From NCBI GenBank assembly GCA_003354055.1, contig PIVQ01000083.1, forward strand, positions 1 to 17,336: 17,336 nucleotides of DNA, given 5' to 3'. The DNA is from Desulfobacteraceae bacterium (lineage in GTDB: Bacteria; Desulfobacterota; Desulfobacteria; Desulfobacterales; Desulfobacteraceae). This document shows positions 5,882 through 12,272 of this stretch, piece by piece. The notes under the pieces are model-generated. The model ran no database searches. It had not been told where the DNA came from and saw only the letters and a program-made list of their open reading frames with translations. Position 1 is the first letter of the stretch. Each line of letters begins with the position of its first letter. A program made the translations under genes and the position numbers.

Positions 5882-6278
5882 TATGTGCAGAACTCAAACG
5901 AAAAATGCAACACAGCACTTAATCTCAAAGTTTTTAAAATTTGAAAAAGCGAGGTGCAATTTCCTCCCCCCAATATATTGTGTCGATGTTTGAGATCTTT
6001 AAGATACCGATACAAATCAAAACCGTTTTCGGTTAAAAATTGAAGCCATAATTATGCAAGTTATGCTTGACTCCCGAACCGTAAATTAAACTGTGTACTT
6101 GATTTACAATTTGTTTGCAGACTATTCAAAAGGGTGTTATGAAATCTTGGGTTGGATTGGAAACTTGATGCCTCGATAATATTCAAAAGGGAGGGGTCTC
6201 CTGCTAATTATCAAAAGCTATATGGTTATCCAGACTTATAAAATTATTAGCAATTTACAAACCAAAATGGAGGTAATC
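5882..6278. other. AT-rich intergenic region upstream of the TIR module, with a 12-bp direct repeat
   Basis: There is no convincing gene in these 397 bases. They hold an exact direct repeat TATTCAAAAGGG at 6123-6134 and 6180-6191 (57 bases apart), a small hairpin AACCG-TTTT-CGGTT at 6021-6034, and the 14-mer GATACAAATCAAAA at 6009-6022. The 14-mer is also found, inverted, in the marR leader at 5579-5592. The promoter of the TIR genes must lie here, but no -35/-10 pair with correct spacing stands out. The direct repeats are 88 and 145 bases before the first TIR start codon and could be activator or repressor sites. Confidence 0.5.
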
Positions 6279-6662
6279 ATGGCAAAGGTCCGTGCATTTA
6301 TAAGTTTTGATTATGATAATGACCAAGGAATAAAAGAGCTTCTTGTTGGACAATCGAAAAATTCTGAGACTCCATTTGAAATTGCCGATTGGTCTGTAAA
6401 ACAACATTTAACAGGAGATTGGAAAGAAAAAGTGAGAACTCGGATTAAGAAAACAGATCAAGTTGTCATATTGTGTGGCCAATACAATGCAACAGGTGTT
6501 AATGCAGAATTAAAGATCGCTCAAGAAGAAAGTAAGCCTTATTTTTTATTAAAGGGATATAAAGATAAAAATTGCGTTAAGCCAAAGTCTGTAAAAAATT
6601 CTGACAAAATGTATAAATGGACATGGGACAATCTAAAACTTCTTTTTAATGGTAAGCGGTAA
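6279..6662 (+). CDS. TIR-like domain protein (ThsB/MTH538 type)
   Basis: A 127-residue single-domain protein. The first strand and loop RAFISFDYDNDQGIKELL (5-22) closely follow the FISHDYDND opening of the ThsB/MTH538 TIR-like family (formerly DUF1863). Then come ADWSV (36-40), the helix WKEKVRTRIKKTDQVVILCG (48-67) and NAELKIAQEESKPYFLL (75-91). Glu77 falls where TIR NADases carry the catalytic Glu, although the usual preceding Trp is replaced (VNAEL). In Thoeris such proteins sense phage and make an ADP-ribose-type signal from NAD+. The start at 6279 is chosen for GGAGGT at 6269-6274; the earlier ATG at 6222 lacks a ribosome binding site. The next gene follows after 3 bases. Base composition is far lower in GC than nearby genes (18 of 60 in 6301-6360), suggesting acquisition by transfer. 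Confidence 0.8.
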   Translation: MAKVRAFISFDYDNDQGIKELLVGQSKNSETPFEIADWSVKQHLTGDWKEKVRTRIKKTDQVVILCGQYNATGVNAELKIAQEESKPYFLLKGYKDKNCVKPKSVKNSDKMYKWTWDNLKLLFNGKR

Positions 6663-6665
6663 ATA

Positions 6666-7478
6666 ATGTTAGTATTCATAATTCATCGTTTTAAAGATAG
6701 AAAATCTATCAAGGAAGAACTTAAAACATTTAAAGCAGATCTCACTTTTCCAGTTAAATTGGTGTTTTTAAATAGTTACTCAGATTTGACATGGAAATCC
6801 AAAGCCCTAAAAACAATTAAAAAATCAGATTGTATTTTAATTATTAACAAGTCGTCGTGTGATAAATCAGAAAATGCTACGTGGGAATTATCCAAGGCCA
6901 GAGAATTAAATAAATATACTTTCGAGCATGATCTCATTGAATTCAAAGAAAATCCCAAAGGCATTTTTGAAAATTTACAAAAAGCGTATGGGTACGAAGA
7001 TGAATTCGATAGCAGCTTTTGTGATGATAAAACAAATAAATTTGATCTTTACAAAATGATGGTAGAGTCTTCTGAAAATCTGATACTCAGAAGACAAAAA
7101 ACGAATGCATTCTTCATCACCATAATTGGCAGTTTATTGGCTATTGGGGGGTTGTTGCATAAAGCCGATATGCTCAATAAAGACTCTTTGGATTTAGTAG
7201 AGGTCTTCTGCATTATTGCATTATTACTATGCAATTCATGGCGAAATCTCTTAGATAATTTTGGCAAGCTAAATACAGCAAAATTTAAAGTAATAGGAAA
7301 GCTTGAACGGCAATTAGGAGATCAAATATATAATGCTGAGTGGATAGCATTGGGCAAAGGAAATCGTAAGGAAAAATATCGTTCTTTTACTGAGACAGAA
7401 AAAAATGTACCTCTATTCATTGCTTTCCTGTTTTTTATCCTCTCTATTTCAGCCTCTACTATAAAAATATTTTACTAA
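6666..7478 (+). CDS. TIR-like domain fused to a three-helix membrane domain (RipA/8xMP-like)
   Basis: A 270-residue protein in two parts. Residues 1-105 read as a second TIR-like domain: strand LVFIIHRFKD, then WKSKALKTIKKSDCILIIN (43-61) and NATWELSKARELNK (70-83) with the Trp73-Glu74 pair in the position of the TIR active-site Glu. Residues 128-270 contain LYKMMVESSENLILRRQKTN (128-147), membrane spans at about 147-165, 176-193 and 248-269, and the conserved linker KLNTAKFKVI ... AEWIALGKG ... VPLF. This recalls the family annotated as RipA-type octameric membrane protein (8xMP); that name is from memory and needs a profile search. It starts 3 bases after the TIR gene with no strong ribosome binding site, so translational coupling is likely. 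A plausible role is the membrane effector of a two-gene defence module. It is AT-rich like its partner. Confidence 0.72.
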   Translation: MLVFIIHRFKDRKSIKEELKTFKADLTFPVKLVFLNSYSDLTWKSKALKTIKKSDCILIINKSSCDKSENATWELSKARELNKYTFEHDLIEFKENPKGIFENLQKAYGYEDEFDSSFCDDKTNKFDLYKMMVESSENLILRRQKTNAFFITIIGSLLAIGGLLHKADMLNKDSLDLVEVFCIIALLLCNSWRNLLDNFGKLNTAKFKVIGKLERQLGDQIYNAEWIALGKGNRKEKYRSFTETEKNVPLFIAFLFFILSISASTIKIFY

Positions 7479-7479
7479 C

Positions 7480-7590
7480 CAGACGTTCAACGCCGACAGT
7501 TGGAACAACTGGACTCAAGTATCATTATCCTATGGGGAACAGCCATTAGACGCTCAGAGTATCAATGATATCAATTCAAATCTTGATTAA
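7480..7590 (+). other. Boundary segment after the TIR genes: open frame tail or attC-like sequence
   Basis: Directly after the TIR-membrane stop codon the composition changes. Frame 7480-7590 is open for 36 codons to TAA with protein-like content (for example ADSWNNWTQVSLSYGEQ) but has no start, so it could be the tail of a gene cut by the insertion. Alternatively, the start of the segment (TAAC then CGTTCAACGCCGAC, 7476-7495) resembles the 5' side of integron attC sites. A hairpin CAGTTG-GAA-CAACTG follows (7497-7511), then ACTCAAG. A matching 3' core (GTTRRRY) is not found at the expected place; the nearest is ATTAGAC. Neither reading is proven. Confidence 0.25.
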
Positions 7591-7719
7591 ATTATTTAAA
7601 TCTGACAGATCAAACCGAGGAAGTCTTCGGCATTTACGTCCCCTGAAATTGATCGCTTTCTTAATAGTTTTAAGTACGTTACTTTGATCATTGCACAAAA
7701 GGTAGGCTAACCGGGTAGG

Positions 7720-7890
7720 TTCGGATGGGGTGTCCGGGCCATTAGATTGCAATTTTTTAGTGGTTCTTAAATGCAGCGGAGCAAAAAATCTGTGTTGTTT
7801 GAGGACCGAAGGCCGCAGTTTCACAGATTTTGCGGAGCAAATTTTAGAACCACTAAAAATTGTTCGATCAGGCCGGACACCCCATCCGGA
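7720..7890 (+). repeat. Structured repeat family A, copy 2 (nested hairpin, about 170 bp)
   Basis: The inverted partner of the element at 5707-5881. Stems from outside inward are: 7720-7740 with 7871-7890 (almost perfect, GGATGGGGTGTCCGG against CCGGACACCCCATCC); AATTTTTTAGTGGTTCT (7751-7767) with AGAACCACTAAAAATT (7846-7861); AAAATCTGTG (7785-7794) with CACAGATTTT (7822-7831); and a tip GGACC-GAA-GGCC (7803-7814). The unpaired parts TGCAGCGGAG, TTGTTTGAGGA, CCGCAGTTT and GCGGAGCAA match copy 1 when it is read on the minus strand. The three stems that differ still pair, which shows selection for structure. Open frames through it on both strands are by-products of the palindrome. Confidence 0.82.
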
Positions 7891-8067
7891 CCGGCGGTTG
7901 ATATCACTCATTGTTCATCTTCGATACAAGCTGTACATACCGTTACAACTTCAAACACAATTTCCACAGACCCTGGTTCTAAACAAGAGTATTTTGGTTT
8001 CAGCTTATAAACCGGCCTGAAAACTCAGGTTGGGAAAATTGAAACTGTATACAACCATGGAGGTCAT
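7891..8067. other. Leader region of the repeat-protein gene; no gene seen
   Basis: Together with 7591-7719, this stretch holds no supported gene. Short open frames here run out of the structured repeat and lack a start signal. The region should contain the promoter of the exported repeat protein, but I cannot place one with confidence. The ribosome binding site GGAGGT (8059-8064) is clear. Confidence 0.4.
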
Positions 8068-8682
8068 ATGAAACTTTGTTTGAAGCAGATAGCGTTTTCC
8101 TTGTGTATGTTTTTGCTCTGGGCAGCTATGCTGGTGTGGTTCGCAAAGCCTGGTGAGGCCGTGGCCGAAGAGAGCAAACCTGCCCATTTTCAACTGTCAT
8201 TGTTTGATCCGGTTCAGATTGCGTCCGGAGACAGGGATGTAGCGGGGCTGCGCCTTAATCTGATTTACGGTGTAAATGAGGATGTTAAGGGACTGGATAT
8301 AGGTATTGTGAATCAGACCAATGGGAACGGGTCAGGTCTGAAAATCGGTCTTTTCAACTCAGTTGGCAAGGATTTCAAAGGTGCTCAGTTCGGTCTTGTA
8401 AATGTCAATAAGGGTAAGTTTACCGGGTGGCAGGATGGACTGGTGAATTATACGGCAGCTGATTTTAAAGGCTGGCAGAGCGGCGGCATCAATATCACGA
8501 AAGGTGCTTTCACCGGGTTTCAGTCTGCCTGGATTTATAACCAGGCAGGCCCATTAAAGGGGGTTCAACTCAGCCTGGTGAACAATACAGAAGCGCTCCA
8601 CGGTCTTCAGATCGGTTTGATTAATATCAACGGAGCCAAAGATCCTTTCGGATTTTTTCCCATTGTGAATTGGTCCTTCTAA
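8068..8682 (+). CDS. Exported repeat protein of the LA_2272 surface-repeat type
   Basis: A 204-residue protein with a signal peptide: hydrophobic stretch at about 8-25 and a likely cleavage after GEAVA (near 33). The mature part is built from degenerate repeats of about 14-20 residues with the pattern hydrophobic-x-G-hydrophobic-(V/I)-N, for example GLDIGIVN (75-82), GLKIGLFN (90-97), GAQFGLVN (105-112), GWQDGLVN (120-127), GVQLSLVN (165-172) and GLQIGLIN (179-186), ending FFPIVNWSF. Such repeats, seen in the family NCBI names LA_2272 surface repeat-containing protein, probably form an outer-membrane or periplasmic beta structure; function is unknown. A strong GGAGGT lies 4 bases before the ATG. 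The gene is monocistronic and ends at a strong bidirectional terminator. Confidence 0.72.
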   Translation: MKLCLKQIAFSLCMFLLWAAMLVWFAKPGEAVAEESKPAHFQLSLFDPVQIASGDRDVAGLRLNLIYGVNEDVKGLDIGIVNQTNGNGSGLKIGLFNSVGKDFKGAQFGLVNVNKGKFTGWQDGLVNYTAADFKGWQSGGINITKGAFTGFQSAWIYNQAGPLKGVQLSLVNNTEALHGLQIGLININGAKDPFGFFPIVNWSF

Positions 8683-8708
8683 ATTCAAACCCGGCACAGC
8701 TACATAAA

Positions 8709-8744
8709 GGGGCTTCCTGCCACGGTACAGGCAGGAAGCCCTTT
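8709..8744. terminator. Bidirectional rho-independent terminator
   Basis: The perfect arms GGGCTTCCTGCC (8710-8721) and GGCAGGAAGCCC (8730-8741) enclose an 8-base loop. AAA and TTT flanks serve both directions. It sits exactly between two convergent genes, 28 bases after the repeat-protein stop and 16 bases beyond the end of the arginine-deiminase-type gene. Confidence 0.88.
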
Positions 8745-8759
8745 GCCCTTCGGATCTGA

Positions 8760-9761
8760 TTATACCTTATACTTCTCCCGGCCCAGAATTCCGGTCATAC
8801 ACCCCATTGCCCCGTTGGCCTTCCGCAGTTCATCCACAGGCACGGGAATACACTCCATCCCGCAGGATTCATAGACGGCCAGGGTCTTTGGATTCCGGGC
8901 CGGCAGCATGATAATTTTCGGACCCAGGACCACAAAGTTAAACGCCATATTGTCAGTTGCCTCGGTAAGATCGGCCAGGTCCCTTACCTGAAAGCCTTTT
9001 TCCCGGAGCAAACAGACCAGGCCGTGGGGAGTTCTTCTTGGCCAGACAAAGGCCAGATCCTTATCCACGATCCGCATCATGCCCATGAAGTGCATACACC
9101 CATAAGGCATATCAAAGGCATGAACCTGAACCCCCATTTCAGAGAGCAGATTTGTAATCTGGTTGATGGCAGCAGGGTTGGTACGCAGCCCCCTGCCGAT
9201 AACTGCAGTTTCATGATCTATCCACATGAGATCTGCCCCCTCAAATACTGCGGTTCCGGTCAAAACTTTAATAACCGGAATGTTCAGATTCCCCAGGGTT
9301 CTGGCCACCCGAACCTCTTCTCCGGCCCGGACAGTGGATGCCGGCCGGGCCAGAACGGCGCCCTGTGGCGTCATGACAAAAAGATCGGCGCAGTACAATT
9401 GGTTGGGGGTGACCCCGGAACCTGTTTCCAGATAATGGACCTGAACATTATTCTCCCGGTATATCGCCACCATATGGTCGTGCTCGGCCCTTGCCCGGCC
9501 GATATCCAGGGGTTCGGCAAACTGAAAATCATTGGCTTTTTCAGGCGGGATATCCATTTCCCTGCCCGGCCCGTGAACCAGCACCGACTTGAGAGGCCGC
9601 CATTCACTGTCAATACCGCAGTCTGCCCATAATGAGCCCAACTCCTGTTCATGGGTAAGTATACGAGGAGACCATCCATCTCCGCCATAGGCTGCAGTAC
9701 CAAAGGAATCCGCCAGGGGACGGGCAGATTCGGAACAGGTCTTTTCTATACTTTCGGACAT
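8760..9761 (-). CDS. Arginine deiminase / amidinotransferase superfamily enzyme
   Basis: A 333-residue enzyme of the pentein (guanidino-group modifying) fold. The expected pieces are in order: the CADLFVMTPQGAVLARP strand pair (124-140), FEGADLMWID with Glu174 and Asp177 (173-182), MHFMG with His224 (223-227) and the catalytic Cys321 in NGAMGCMTG near the C-terminus. Members hydrolyse arginine or dimethylarginine to citrulline, or transfer amidino groups, through a covalent thiouronium on the Cys. Which reaction this one performs cannot be decided; the residue set is that of the deiminase and dimethylarginine hydrolase type. The start at 9761 is preferred because AAAGGAAA lies just upstream; an in-frame TTG 6 codons earlier is the alternative. 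It is divergent from the AraC regulator, which may control it. Confidence 0.8.
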   Translation of the reverse strand: MSESIEKTCSESARPLADSFGTAAYGGDGWSPRILTHEQELGSLWADCGIDSEWRPLKSVLVHGPGREMDIPPEKANDFQFAEPLDIGRARAEHDHMVAIYRENNVQVHYLETGSGVTPNQLYCADLFVMTPQGAVLARPASTVRAGEEVRVARTLGNLNIPVIKVLTGTAVFEGADLMWIDHETAVIGRGLRTNPAAINQITNLLSEMGVQVHAFDMPYGCMHFMGMMRIVDKDLAFVWPRRTPHGLVCLLREKGFQVRDLADLTEATDNMAFNFVVLGPKIIMLPARNPKTLAVYESCGMECIPVPVDELRKANGAMGCMTGILGREKYKV

Positions 9762-9837
9762 GGATAATTTCCTTTTCAATTCAGATCTATTGATTTTACC
9801 CTTATATAATCTATTCCGGTTAAAGTGAAAAGGACAG

Positions 9838-9852
9838 ATGCTTATTAAGCAT
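9838..9852. promoter_or_regulatory. Palindrome ATGCTTATTAAGCAT in the divergent intergenic region
   Basis: Two 7-base arms around one central base form a perfect palindrome in the 131-base gap between the deiminase-type gene (starting at 9761, leftwards) and the araC-type gene (9893, rightwards). Its location between divergent genes suggests a regulator site. TTGACT follows directly (9854-9859), but a -10 at standard spacing is not clear. Confidence 0.45.
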
Positions 9853-9892
9853 TTGACTTGACCCGGGCGCCTATCGGTGCAAAATTAATTAC

Positions 9893-10729
9893 ATGGCCAT
9901 TGTATACAGACATTACCCGGGCATGGAGGTTCTCTCCTGTACCGATCCCTTTGCATTCAAACCCCATATCCACGACCGGTATGTGGTCTGGCTGAATACC
10001 GGCTGCGGTGAGCATTACAGCCTGAAAGGGGAAACAGATATTCTCCAGCCCGGCTCCATCAGCATTTTTGAACCGGGTCTGGTCCATGCCAATCATCCCT
10101 GCGAAGGAGATAAGCGTCATCTGTGCAGTTTTTATGTTGAGTCAAAGTTTTTTGATGATCTGGCCATGCAGTGTAATGACGGCGGCAATCCTTCCTATGG
10201 ATTTGAAAGAAAAACTGTCAAAGATAAAGAACTATGGACTCAACTGGCCCGTCTTCATCAGAACTTTTTCTTGAATTCCCGAAATTCAGACCTGGATTCC
10301 CATGTGATTGAAATTTTCACTTCATTGATGATCAGACACGGGTCAACCAAGTTAAAAGGCCTGAATGGAAAGGCGTCTCCATCATTTCCTGACACCTGTG
10401 ATTCCCGTGTAAACCAGGCCATTGACTATTTTTATGCCAACCTGGCCCATGAAATCAGGCTCAAAGACCTGGCAGAGATACTCGGATGTACCCAATTCCA
10501 TCTTATTAGACTTTTCCGGACCCACAAGGGATTATCACCCCACGCCTTTTTGCTCCAATTACGACTGGAACATGCCCGGAATCTTCTGGAAAAAGGCAGC
10601 CCCATTGCAGACACTGCTGCGTCCTCAGGTTTCTCAGACCAGAGCCACCTCACCCGAGCTTTTAAGGCCCGGTACGGGCTGACGCCCATGGTCTATAAAA
10701 AAGGGTCACCAAAATATCGGTTGACTTAG
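9893..10729 (+). CDS. AraC family transcriptional regulator
   Basis: A 278-residue regulator. The N-terminal half is a cupin-like sensing domain with the metal- or ligand-pocket style sequence KPHIHDRYVVWLN (23-35) and LQPGSISIFEPGLVHANHP (51-69). The C-terminal 100 residues hold the double helix-turn-helix: IRLKDLAEILGCTQFHLIRL (about 188-207) and IADTAASSGFSDQSHLTRAF (about 237-256), closing with the family signature YGLTPMVYKK. AraC proteins of this layout activate genes on binding a small molecule. The start has no good ribosome binding site. Divergence from the deiminase-type enzyme and a following transporter on the same strand suggest that it senses a substrate handled by these two, perhaps a guanidino or amine compound; this is inference. 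Confidence 0.85.
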   Translation: MAIVYRHYPGMEVLSCTDPFAFKPHIHDRYVVWLNTGCGEHYSLKGETDILQPGSISIFEPGLVHANHPCEGDKRHLCSFYVESKFFDDLAMQCNDGGNPSYGFERKTVKDKELWTQLARLHQNFFLNSRNSDLDSHVIEIFTSLMIRHGSTKLKGLNGKASPSFPDTCDSRVNQAIDYFYANLAHEIRLKDLAEILGCTQFHLIRLFRTHKGLSPHAFLLQLRLEHARNLLEKGSPIADTAASSGFSDQSHLTRAFKARYGLTPMVYKKGSPKYRLT

Positions 10730-10736
10730 TGACCAC

Positions 10737-10761
10737 TGTTCGGTACATAAACCACCGAACA
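10737..10761 (+). terminator. Hairpin after the AraC gene
   Basis: TGTTCGGT (10737-10744) and ACCGAACA (10754-10761) form a perfect 8-bp stem with a 9-base loop, starting 8 bases after the AraC stop codon. No long U tract follows (TTGTCATGTT), so it may be a weak terminator, or an operator for the transporter gene downstream. Confidence 0.45.
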
Positions 10762-10790
10762 TTGTCATGTTATTTGGATGAGCGTTTAAC

Positions 10791-10810
10791 GGCATTTCCC
10801 GGCATTTCCG
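10791..10810 (+). promoter_or_regulatory. Tandem 10-bp direct repeat upstream of the transporter gene
   Basis: GGCATTTCCC and GGCATTTCCG follow each other without a gap, 41 bases upstream of the BASS transporter start codon. Tandem direct repeats with one helical turn of spacing are typical for AraC-type activator sites, and an AraC gene lies directly upstream. The link is positional only. Confidence 0.4.
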
Positions 10811-10850
10811 GTTGATGCTTTGCATAATAAATCCCTTGATAGGAGGAAAC

Positions 10851-12272
10851 ATGCACACCCGGACCGCCAGCCTATGGATAATCACGCTTTTCCTTTCTTT
10901 TATAACGCTCTTCTCGCCGGCACCGACACTTGCCGGTATTGGTCCCGATATTGATCAGGGAGAAGCCCTTTACAACAAGCTTTCAGCCCATGCCAAATCC
11001 ACTGCCCCCCAGGCGTTGTTCTCACACATCAATGAAACCGGGCAAAAGCTTGACTGGACATCAGCAACAACAGAGCGTTTTGAAGGAAATCTTCGGATTA
11101 TCCGTCCGAAGTCGGATACGGAAAAAGGACCGGCCGTCTATCTCTTAAGAAAATTATCCGGTGAAATTTTCATCCTTGCCTTACCCAAAAATTCAGAAGA
11201 TCTGGCACCGGGGTCATCCTCAGCTTATGCAGGACTGGATGATTTGTTTAAAAGCAAACTTAAGTTTGAAGTATTACTGACAAAGGGCAACCTTGACGGT
11301 GTTTCCCATACCTTTGCACAGCTTGTGGCAAAACCTGAGCATCTGTTATTGGACCGGTTGTTTAAAATATCCATCATCCTCATGCTTTTTTTCGTCATGG
11401 TCGGTATGGGCATGACATTGACCCTTGCTGATTTTACCCTGCTGTTCAAACATCCCAAAGGCATTATTGTAGGAGAGATACTCCAGTTCGGCATCATGCC
11501 TTTGCTGGCAGTGGGCTTAGGATATCTCATGGGATTTCACACGTCCTATCCCTTTATCTTTGTGGGTATGGTTCTGATCACCACCATCCCGGGAGGCGTA
11601 ACCTCCAATCTCATGACCTATTACGCCAAGGGGGATCTGGCCCTGTCCATATCTCTGACCTCTTTTTCCACTGTGTTGTCTATCTTTTTCACCCCATTGC
11701 TTCTGGCATTGTATTGCGCCAACATGCCTGATATTGCCATACCGGTAAAGGTGGTCATACAGACGATTATGGTCCTGGTTATTATTCCCCTGATTCTGGG
11801 CATGGGGTTTCGCAAAAAATGGCCAAAGGCAGCTGACAAGGCCACCCCGTTTTTCTCAGCCCTCGGCATCATCGCACTTCTCGTCCTGATCGGCGCCGGT
11901 ATTCTGGGCAATTTAAGCCTTTTCGCAGACACGGCCAGATACGGCCTGAAATTTTACTCAACCATATTTACCATCACCATGACAGGGATGATCTTAGGAA
12001 TAGTCTGTGCAAAGCTTGTCGGCATAAACAACTACCAGTGCCGTGCCATCTCTCTGGAAACGGGACTTCGTAATTCAGCCCTTGCCATGACCATAGCCCT
12101 GCTCATCCAGGATTCAATGGGGGATTTTTATTCTTCCATGTTTGTGACCTCCGGGCTGTTTGGACTCATCATGTACCTTGCCGGTATAGTTGCTATCTTT
12201 TTATACCCCTATATTCTGCCACCGGAGAAAACTGAGACGCAAGAGATAAAGGAATCCGTCAGGAATCGTTAA
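10851..12272 (+). CDS. Bile acid:sodium symporter (BASS) family transporter with added N-terminal exported domain
   Basis: A 473-residue inner membrane protein. Residues 1-28 form a signal peptide (cleavage likely after PTLA). Residues about 29-167 are hydrophilic and would face the periplasm. From about 170 on there are nine to ten membrane spans of BASS type, with MVGMGMTLTLADF (183-195), GMVLITTIPGGVTSNLMTYYAKGDLALS (about 239-266, cited in parts: TTIPGGVTSN and YYAKGDLALS) and SLETGLRNSALAM near 403-415, which resemble the two unwound crossing-helix regions that bind sodium and substrate. Typical BASS proteins are about 300 residues, so the N-terminal domain is extra. AGGAGG precedes the ATG at 10851. 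The last four codons including the stop (AGG AAT CGT TAA) are donated by repeat family B. Confidence 0.8.
   Translation: MHTRTASLWIITLFLSFITLFSPAPTLAGIGPDIDQGEALYNKLSAHAKSTAPQALFSHINETGQKLDWTSATTERFEGNLRIIRPKSDTEKGPAVYLLRKLSGEIFILALPKNSEDLAPGSSSAYAGLDDLFKSKLKFEVLLTKGNLDGVSHTFAQLVAKPEHLLLDRLFKISIILMLFFVMVGMGMTLTLADFTLLFKHPKGIIVGEILQFGIMPLLAVGLGYLMGFHTSYPFIFVGMVLITTIPGGVTSNLMTYYAKGDLALSISLTSFSTVLSIFFTPLLLALYCANMPDIAIPVKVVIQTIMVLVIIPLILGMGFRKKWPKAADKATPFFSALGIIALLVLIGAGILGNLSLFADTARYGLKFYSTIFTITMTGMILGIVCAKLVGINNYQCRAISLETGLRNSALAMTIALLIQDSMGDFYSSMFVTSGLFGLIMYLAGIVAIFLYPYILPPEKTETQEIKESVRNR

Noticed and set aside
6067..6092. TTGACT ... TAAACT as promoter of the TIR operon
   Set aside because: The spacer is only 14 bases, too short for a sigma-70 promoter.
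6222..6278. Upstream ATG for the first TIR gene
   Set aside because: No Shine-Dalgarno sequence; the ATG at 6279 has GGAGGT and begins directly at the TIR domain.
7576..8020. Open frames on both strands through 7576-8020
   Set aside because: They are products of the palindromic family A element; the frames mirror each other and show no start signals.
9762..9779. TTG start six codons upstream in the deiminase-type gene
   Set aside because: The ATG at 9761 has AAAGGAAA at proper distance, and that site would be inside the longer version.
10812..10850. Longer start of the BASS transporter
   Set aside because: AGGAGG and the signal peptide point to the ATG at 10851.
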